A stretch of 64,000 nucleotides of DNA from Paratrimastix pyriformis (lineage: Eukaryota > Preaxostyla > Paratrimastigidae), in the NCBI GenBank assembly GCA_027972325.1, contig JAPMOS010000051.1, forward strand, positions 1 to 64,000, given 5' to 3'. How positions within the stretch are numbered: position 1 is the stretch's first letter; every line of letters begins with the position of its first letter. A program made the translations under genes and the position numbers. The notes under the pieces were generated by a model. It did not search any database. It saw only the letters and a program-made list of their open reading frames with translations, and was not told the DNA's origin. Positions 58,205 to 64,000 of the stretch are shown in pieces.

Positions 58205-60431
58205 ATGCTTTCCTCGCGTTTCGCGGCGTTGATCGCGGCATCCAATGGTGGTATTGAATCCAACGGGACCTGGGTTGGCGTTGTTTTGGCCCTCGTGGGC
58301 AACTCTGTGATTTCTCTCAGTTTCATTTTGCAAAAAATTGCGCAAATGAAGGCCAGCCAAAGGAATGTTCCGTTTACCAAGATTTGGATGTGGTGGCTTG
58401 GCCTGTTCTGCATGGTGGGCGGCGAGTTTGGTGTCTGTGCCTCCTTCATCTAATCCTGCGGTCAACCATTTTGCGCCACCCCGTATAGAATTTCTACGCA
58501 TTTGCCTTTGCGCCAGCTGCTTTGATTTCTCCTCTGGGTGCTCTTGGTGTGATCATGAATGCCATCCTTTCCTTCATCTTCCTGAAGGAGCGCATGAACC
58601 CGTCCGCACCTTCCGCCCTTTGCCCGATCCGGTCCGTCCCTCCCTCCTCCCTCCCTCCTCCCTCCCTCCCTCCCTCCCTCCTCCCTCCTCCCTCCCCTCC
58701 CTCCTCCCTCCCTCCCTCCCTCCTCCCTCCCTCCCTCCCTCCCTCCCTCCCTCCCTCCCCCCTCCCTCCCTCCCTCCCTCCCTCCCTCCCTCCTCCTCCC
58801 TCCCTCCCTCCCTCCCTCCCTCCCCTCCCTCCCTCCTCCCTCCCTCCCTCCCTCCTCCCCTCTTCCATCAACTGGAAGCTGCCCCGGATCGCCAACAGGC
58901 ACGTGGTCGTGTACGCGCTGATCTGCGCCGTGGTGGGATCCTTCACGGTCATGGGTGGCAAGGGTGGCTCGTCCCTCATCCAGACGACGCTGTCCGTCAG
59001 CAACCAGCTCTTCCACCCGCTGCCCTGGATCCTGCTGGTCATCTGCGGCGTGACGGCCGTCACCAGATCCGCTTCCTCAACAAGGCCCTGCTGCACTACC
59101 GCAGCAGTGAGGTCTACTACGTGCTCTTCACGACAGGCTCCATCCTCGCGGGCACCATTCTCTACCAGGTCCCGATGTCCCCCCCCCCCCCGCTCGCACC
59201 CCGCACCTCCCCGCCACGCCCCCGCTCGCCCCTCATCAGCCCTTGTCTCCCCCCGCAGGAGTTCAACGACCTGACCTGGTACGGGACGATCAGCTTCTTC
59301 CTGGGCGTGGCGGTGGTCTTCTCGGGCATCTACCTGACCACCTCCACCCCCAAGCCCAACGAGGCCGCCCCCGTCGCACCCGCCACGCCCTCGCCCCAGC
59401 CCGACGCCAAGGGCGAGGAGCGGGAGCCCCTCATCACCAGCGAGGAGGCCAAAGCCAGTCCGCCCATGCCCATGCCCATGTCCATGCCCGTGCCCATGCC
59501 CTGCCTAGAGTCTTTGCGCCCTTCCCCCCCAGTATCGCGATCCCAAACCGGCTGCCTTTTTCACCGACCTCTCCGCTCTCGGCCTGCCCTGTGTCTGTGC
59601 TGTGTCTGTGTGTGCGCCTTGCTGCGCCTGGTGCGGCCTTGCGGCGGGTCGCGGGTGGAGTGGATCCAGAGGCCGACCTGGAGGCCCCGCTGCTGGGTGT
59701 CGAGGCCCAGTACCCCCAACTCGCCACCGCCGCTGCCGCCCCCGGCAAGGTGCCCCAGGCTGTCTCTGCTCAGGCCGGTGCCCCCGCCCCCGCCACCGCC
59801 CCTGCTGCGGGCGCTGGTCGGCCGCGCTCGAAGAGCGTCGTCGGTCCGTGGCCCCAGCCCGAGGCCGTAGGTGGGTCGGAGGGCAGCCCCTCACGAATGC
59901 TCACCCGTGGCGCCTCTTTTCTGTGGGGCGGCGCAGAGACGGTGGGTCGGGCCGTCCGGGACGCCACTCTGGCCGCGGTGGGCCAGCCGGTCCAGTACGT
60001 GGTCCACCACCAGGACCTCACCCCCACCGACGGTGCCGCCGCCCCGCTGAGCACCTCGACCGGCTCCGGCCACTCGGGCCGCATCCCACGCCGCTCCAGG
60101 TCTGCCCGCCGCTGCGCGCCCCCTCGCCCGTGCTCATGCCCGTGTCCGTGTCCGTGTCCGGTGCTCATGCGGCCCCCGTTTTCCCCTCGGCTGGGTGCTG
60201 AGCAGCCAGGTCATGTTCGAGCTGAGCTCGACGGCCCCCGCGCCCGCCCAGGGCTACCCGGGCCCCGACCCGACGACGCCCCACGGGGTGACCGGAGACC
60301 GCGCCCCCCTCCCCTCGGCCGCAGCCCAGCCGCAGCCCCAGACGGCCACCCTTCAGGCCGAGCCGGCCCTGGGCCCCGCCCCCACCACCGGCCCCGACCC
60401 CACCGCCACCCTCGCTCCCCTGACCCTGTAA
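58205..60431 (+). CDS. NIPA-family magnesium transporter, central segment missing and one frame break
   Basis: Multi-pass transporter of the NIPA/DUF803 family. Exon 1 (58205-58432) has TWVGVVLALVGNSVISLSFI and KIWMWWLGLFCMVGGEFG. Intron 58433-58488 starts GTCTGTG. Exon 2 (58489-58601) reads NFYAFAFAPAALISPLGALG and AILSFIFLKERMN. The next intron (from 58602, GTCCGCA) is mostly CCCTCCCT repeat to about 58860 and resumes at about 58899 with HVVVYALICAVVGSFTVMGG. Typical NIPA proteins have about 70 more residues between these points. At 59061-59063 the frame shifts between GVTAV and QIRFLNKALLHY; one extra base would restore VTQIRFLNKAL. Then VYYVLFTTGSILAGTILYQ, an intron starting GTCCCGA (59170), NDLTWYGTISFFLGVAVVFS, and a long disordered tail to the TAA at 60429. 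Either assembly error or real damage could explain the two defects. Confidence 0.75.
58634..58860. repeat. (CCCTCCCT)n polypyrimidine repeat
   Basis: About 225 bp of CCCT and CCTCCCT units within the second NIPA intron, purely pyrimidine on the sense strand. It sits exactly where about 70 conserved residues of the family are missing, so a collapsed or expanded repeat may be involved. Confidence 0.85.
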
Positions 60432-60742
60432 GAGGGCCCGGGCCGTTTCTCTTTCTCTTCCGTCTCTTCCACCGCCGCCTCCCCTCTCTTCTTTGCAAGA
60501 GCCTCTGTAACGCCTCTTGGTTCTTCTTTTCTCTTTTCGAGATCTTTTATTCGGAATGGCTCGATACCGGATGCAATAATAATTCGGTCGCAAATCGGCG
60601 ACATGAATCAACAAGAATACTCTTTTTGTGCTGTCCTTGTTCCTGACGCCCTCGGGTGCCAACCCCTGCCAACGCCGCCCCAGAAGCTCGGTCCCCTGAC
60701 CATCTTTTTCTCCTGGCGCTGCCCTTCGACCACGATCGGCGG
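60432..60742. other. Intergenic gap of 311 bp
   Basis: CT-rich (TTTCTCTTTCTCTTCC) 3' flank of the NIPA gene, then an AT-rich part (TGCAATAATAATTCGG). An ATG at 60603 opens MNQQEYSFCAVLVPDALG and could be an upstream first exon of the next gene, but I could not join it in frame with confidence. Confidence 0.45.
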
Positions 60743-62273
60743 ATGTACCGCGTACGAGAGGTCATGACGGCGATCATGTTGGGTGACGCCATGGCGACAA
60801 CATATAAATCGGGCGGCCATGATGGTCGGGGTATGGCATCTGCATTCTCCCCGGGCGCCTGGGTCTACGGCAGCACGACCTTGATCGCATCCACAGTTGC
60901 GAGCGCTCTTGGGGAGCGAGGCCGAATCGGCACCGAGATTCTGGATGCGCTAGCACGGAGGTCTGCTTACCGGCCGAACGCCTCCCTCCCACTCTGCCGC
61001 TCCAGGCACCACGCCACGGTGGCCACCGTGCCCTGGGACGCGACCTACTCGCAGGTGCTGGCGGCCTACGAGAAAGGCCGCGACTGGCGGGCCGTCGCCA
61101 GCACCTTCCGCAACCCGACCTCCCTCCCTGCCGAGCCCCGTCCGTCCCGCCCCGCCCCGCCTGCCCGTCTGAGGAGACCCTGTCCTTCCTTGCCTTGGAT
61201 GCCCTGTACTGGGTGTGCCGGGCGCGCCCGTTGGGCAACGTCACCGATCGGGCGGCGCTGCTGTGGGGGCGGGCAGCCGGCTCGAAGACGGCGGGCTTCC
61301 TGTGCGGGCTGCTGGTCCTGGTGGCCTACCACATGGACGACCCCGAGGCCCTCGCCGAGCAGATCGGCACCTTCGTCGGCCTCACCCACATCCACCCCGG
61401 TCCGTGGCGTCCGACAACAGCCGATGTTGTGGATGCGACCCCGGCTCTTCGCCGCCCAGCCCCTTCGCGACCTTGACCCCGTCCGTCTGCCCCCGTCGCC
61501 GCGCAGAGGCCCTGCGGACGGCGCACCTGGTGGCCAGCCTCTACATGAGCGCCCAGCGGACCCGAGGGGAGCAGCTCGAGTGGTCCCGCTGGGTGGACGT
61601 CTGCCCTGCCCCATCCCCATCCCCATCCCCATCCCCATCCCCATCCCCATCCCCATCCCGGCGCCCATCGACCGCCCTCTCGCGCGGGGCCGCCCGCCGA
61701 TCGCCCTCCATTCCTCTCGTCCTGTCATGCAGGTTGCCGAAATGTGCTTCCCGGGCCAGCAGGGGCCCTCCGCGGGGGGGCTCCTCGCACAGCTGCGGCG
61801 GTGCAACAGCCCGGCCGAGGTCATCGAGACCTTCGGTCCGCCTGGCCTCCCGCTGACCGTAGGCCCTGGACGCCGCCCACTGACGACTCACCTTTCGCCT
61901 CCTCCACCCTGGGCAGGCGCGGGTATGCTGGGCTACATCACCGATACGGTGCCCATCGCTATCTGGCTCGCTGCGACATCCATGCACACTCCGTACGCCC
62001 AAGTCCGCCTTCCCTTCGCCACAGCGCAGACCACGATCCCACTAGGTCATGCAAACGACGTGCCAGGTCATCAGCCAGAGCCGGGCCCTCTGTCCGGGTC
62101 TCATTGGAGCCCTCGTGAGTCCGCTTCTCCTCTTCCTTCTTTTCCTTCCCCTTCCTTCTCCCTCCGATTGACCCGATTTTTCTTTCTCCCAAGGCGCATT
62201 TGCGGTGGCCTTCCAGGGTCCTCACGCCGCACCCATGGAGTGGATGGCCGGCCTGCCACCCCCACCTTCGTGA
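60743..62273 (+). CDS. ADP-ribosylglycohydrolase-like protein, probable pseudoenzyme
   Basis: Member of the ADP-ribosylglycohydrolase (ARH/DraG) all-helical fold, whose enzymes remove ADP-ribose using two magnesium ions held by aspartates. Seen: VREVMTAIMLGDAMATTYKS (usual N-terminal LGDALG segment); SPGAWVYGSTTLIASTVASA where active members have a WTDDT-type motif; RARPLGNVTDRAALLWGRAA; FVGLTHIHP joined to EALRTAHLVASLYMSAQ; MLGYITDTVPIAIWLAATSM; and SQSRALCPGLIGAL where GGDxDT would be expected. Introns begin GTCTGCT (about 60972), GTCCGTC (about 61140), GTCCGTG (61399) and GTCCGCC (about 61841), all ending in AG. The last exon ends MEWMAGLPPPPS at TGA 62271-62273. Loss of both aspartate motifs suggests a binding or regulatory role. 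The start could be upstream at 60603. Confidence 0.6.
61610..61659 (+). repeat. (CCCCAT)n repeat
   Basis: About eight CCCCAT hexamers in an intron of the ARH-like gene, C-rich on the sense strand. Confidence 0.8.
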
Positions 62274-62381
62274 ATCTGTGGTTGGTGAGTCGTGGTTACA
62301 ATCCCGTTCCTCCTTTCCGGGGCACGAAGCCGCGCCGCGTGGGCTCCCTGCCTGCACGGCCCGCATTGCCCCTGGTCGACC

Positions 62382-62948
62382 ATGTTCAAGCTCGCAGTTT
62401 TGCTGACTGTCGCGTTGCTGGTCGAGACTGGCTTCATTTACAAGCGACTTCCCGACCAAGTAATTATTCATTGGAATTATCAGGGGATTCCGGATGGATT
62501 TGGAACCAAAACAATGCTGCTCTCTGCATTTCTGATCTCCCCCCTGCTCACGATGATCACGATGACTTGCATGGCCCTCTTTATCGAAAAAATCCCAGAC
62601 CAATTCATCAACATCCCCAACAAGCCCTACTTTCTCGCTCCCGAACGCCGACATGCTTCATTGTCCTATGTCAAAGGTCAAGTGATGGCGCTGGCCAACG
62701 GGATCACCATCTACAACATGGTTTGTTCATCCTGATTATCTTCCGTCTATCTCATCTGCGCTTGGCAGGCTCTCGAGTTGAACGCATACCTGGGGAACGC
62801 GCAGCCACAGTGGCGGATGGGCCTCTTCACTGCCATTTTGACCGTTGGCCTGATGGCGTGGATCTGTGGCACTGTGGTTTTGATCATTTTGCACTTCAGG
62901 GTGCCCCGTGCCGTCACCACAGCCTCCACCTCCGCGAAAACGGACTGA
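62382..62948 (+). CDS. DUF1648 (SdpI-like) small membrane protein
   Basis: Small integral membrane protein with the DUF1648 signature RLPDQVIIHWNYQGIPDGFG: Pro, then I-H-W-N, then G-x-P-D. In bacteria this module occurs in SdpI-type immunity/sensor proteins and many uncharacterised membrane proteins. Two exons (62382-62720, 62769-62948) give 172 residues. Hydrophobic helices are visible at the N-terminus (LAVLLTVALLVETGFIY), at LLSAFLISPLLTMITMTCMA, around ALANGITIYNM, and at FTAILTVGLMAWICGTVVLI. The 48-bp intron (62721-62768) starts GTTTGTT and ends GGCAG. The gene starts 108 bp after the previous stop. Function in this organism is unknown; I infer no toxin role. Confidence 0.75.
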
Positions 62949-63118
62949 AAGAAAGCCATCCTGCCGTGTTGTCCTCCCTGCCCACCAGCTTCCCCACCTC
63001 TTCCAACCACGTTGCGCCAGCGGGCTCGAACTCTGTTCGTAATAATTTGGGCCGAATGAATGCTCGCACGGGACCCTTCGAGTTGTTTCTTGAAGGCTCA
63101 GACCGCGCGACGGGGAAG
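62949..63118. other. Tail-to-tail gap
   Basis: 170 bp between the stops of the DUF1648 gene (+) and thymidylate kinase (-). It holds both 3' ends; no terminator or repeat is visible. Confidence 0.5.
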
Positions 63119-64000
63119 CTAGGACCGTGCGGCTGAGTCCGGGAGGCCCTGGAGGGGGTTGGGCCCCCACCTGAGGACCAGCTCGGTGCGGTGTCGCCAC
63201 TGATCGGCCCGGATTGCCTCGCTCACCCAGGTGCGCACCCACTCCTGCAACCCAGATGGAGGGAGGACCCCATCGACGGTCACCCAGAGCACGGGGTGGC
63301 GGGCATCGGCTGGCGGGGGTCGGGGTAGGGAGGGCGTCGTGCTGGCGGGGGTCATGACGGGGCGGAAGTGCTGCCCGGGGGCGGGTGTGATCGTGTCGCG
63401 CAGCCTCTCGAAAGCCTCGTGGACGTGGCACTGGAACTGGGTCTTTTCGAAGCGTTCCTCGCCGTACCCCTTCCGCTGTCGTGCGGGGGAAGGGAGAGAA
63501 GGAGTATGGTGCGGGACGAAACCCACCACCGGCAGGACCGACAGACCGCGGCAGCCACGTGGGGAGGGACATCCAAAAAGAAGACAATGTCAGGACACGG
63601 CAACCCGGAATCTGTGCTCATGCACCAAGCCATGTCAAGGCCCTGTGCCACGGAATAGGCTGTTCCCGAAAAGGCGTACCTATCGCAGATGACTGTCGTC
63701 CCTCTCTCCAAAGCCGCGACAATGAAGTCTCTATTGATGTGAAGGAGGGGTATGAAAGCAATGGTTGTGAGAGTTGACGCACCGTTTCTCCCATCTATTC
63801 CGGCTGTAGAGCTCGTGAATCTCGGTGGGCGTGAAGTTTTGCTTTTTTTGGAGAAACATGTCAATTTGCCGCCCGGTTTGAGTTTCCCGATCTGGGGGAC
63901 ACCGTAGATCAGAGTGATCCCAAAAACCCGCAAACGGCAGACCCGGAAAGTTGATTTTGATGGCTTTGTCCTCTCCGTGCTGCTGTCTGAGGAAAGTTAT
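63119..64000 (-). CDS. Thymidylate kinase (dTMP kinase), 5' end beyond the window
   Basis: Phosphorylates dTMP to dTDP. In sense order, exon A (64000-63943) reads QQHGEDKAIKINFP. A 51-bp intron (63892-63942) starts GTCTGCC. Exon B continues DRETQTGRQIDMFLQKKQNF and YSRNRWEKR, so the join restores the family FPDR motif. After an intron starting GTGCGTC comes RDFIVAALERGTTVICDRYA, then FSGTAYSVAQGLDMAWC and GLPCPDIVFFLDVPPHV, the DRY and substrate motifs. RKGYGEERFEKTQFQ corresponds to the family FGNERYE loop. A C-terminal stretch HPVLWVTVDGVLPPSGLQ leads to a TAG at 63119. The P-loop exon lies outside the window. Some terminal introns are uncertain. Confidence 0.88.

Noticed and set aside
59051-59067. 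A 17-nt intron in the NIPA gene.
   Set aside because: All supported introns here are at least about 45 nt, and the protein reads better as a one-base frame break.
1-64000. Transposable elements, integrated viral elements, tRNA or rRNA genes.
   Set aside because: I looked for transposase, reverse-transcriptase, integrase or capsid motifs, terminal repeats and cloverleaf or rRNA sequence, and saw none that I can support.

Overview
This window is a chromosome end from a GC-rich, intron-rich unicellular eukaryote. It opens with CCCTAA telomere repeats (the TTAGGG type), passes through two layers of short subtelomeric satellite, and then carries genes that only read as proteins once many short introns are removed. 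An ASH-domain protein resembling a ciliary factor points to a flagellate. TMEM18, SETD4, NIPA, VARP and SPAK/OSR1 relatives are general eukaryotic families. I cannot name the species. Coordinates of multi-exon genes are outer limits (start codon to stop codon) and include introns.

Layout. 1-1080: telomere, about 45 copies of a 17-bp satellite, about 9 copies of a 16-bp satellite. 1240-22493 (-): one very large alpha-actinin/spectrin-type gene with two calponin-homology domains, a long helical rod and calmodulin-like EF-hands; its introns are full of minisatellites. 22603-24977 (+) and 25186-36595 (+): two unrecognised proline-rich and coiled-coil genes; the second has a faint ADP-ribosyltransferase-like C-terminus. 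36755-40807 (-): a SPAK/OSR1-type Ste20 kinase with a long polyQ tail. 40954-43411 (+): a VARP-like VPS9 protein without ankyrin repeats. 43502-44102 (+): TMEM18. 44134-45414 (-): an LCM-type methyltransferase. 45518-56154 (+): an ASH-domain protein with a huge disordered tail. 56368-58054 (+): a SETD4-like methyltransferase. 58205-60431 (+): a NIPA-like magnesium transporter lacking a central segment. 60743-62273 (+): an ADP-ribosylglycohydrolase-like protein that has lost its metal aspartates. 62382-62948 (+): a DUF1648 membrane protein. 63119-64000 (-): thymidylate kinase, whose 5' end lies outside the window.

Gene organisation. Intergenic gaps are tiny (31 to about 310 bp), with three head-to-head pairs sharing 103-146 bp. 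Gene ends are AT-richer than the GC-rich gene interiors, so dips in GC mark gene boundaries. No operon-like functional cluster is evident. The genes cover cytoskeleton, signalling, trafficking, ion transport and nucleotide metabolism.

The most unusual signal is the 5' splice site. Wherever a conserved domain or an exact reading frame fixes a junction, the intron usually begins GTCCGY or GTCTGY instead of GTRAGT, and ends in AG, often after a C-rich tract. This holds on both strands and in every recognised multi-exon gene.
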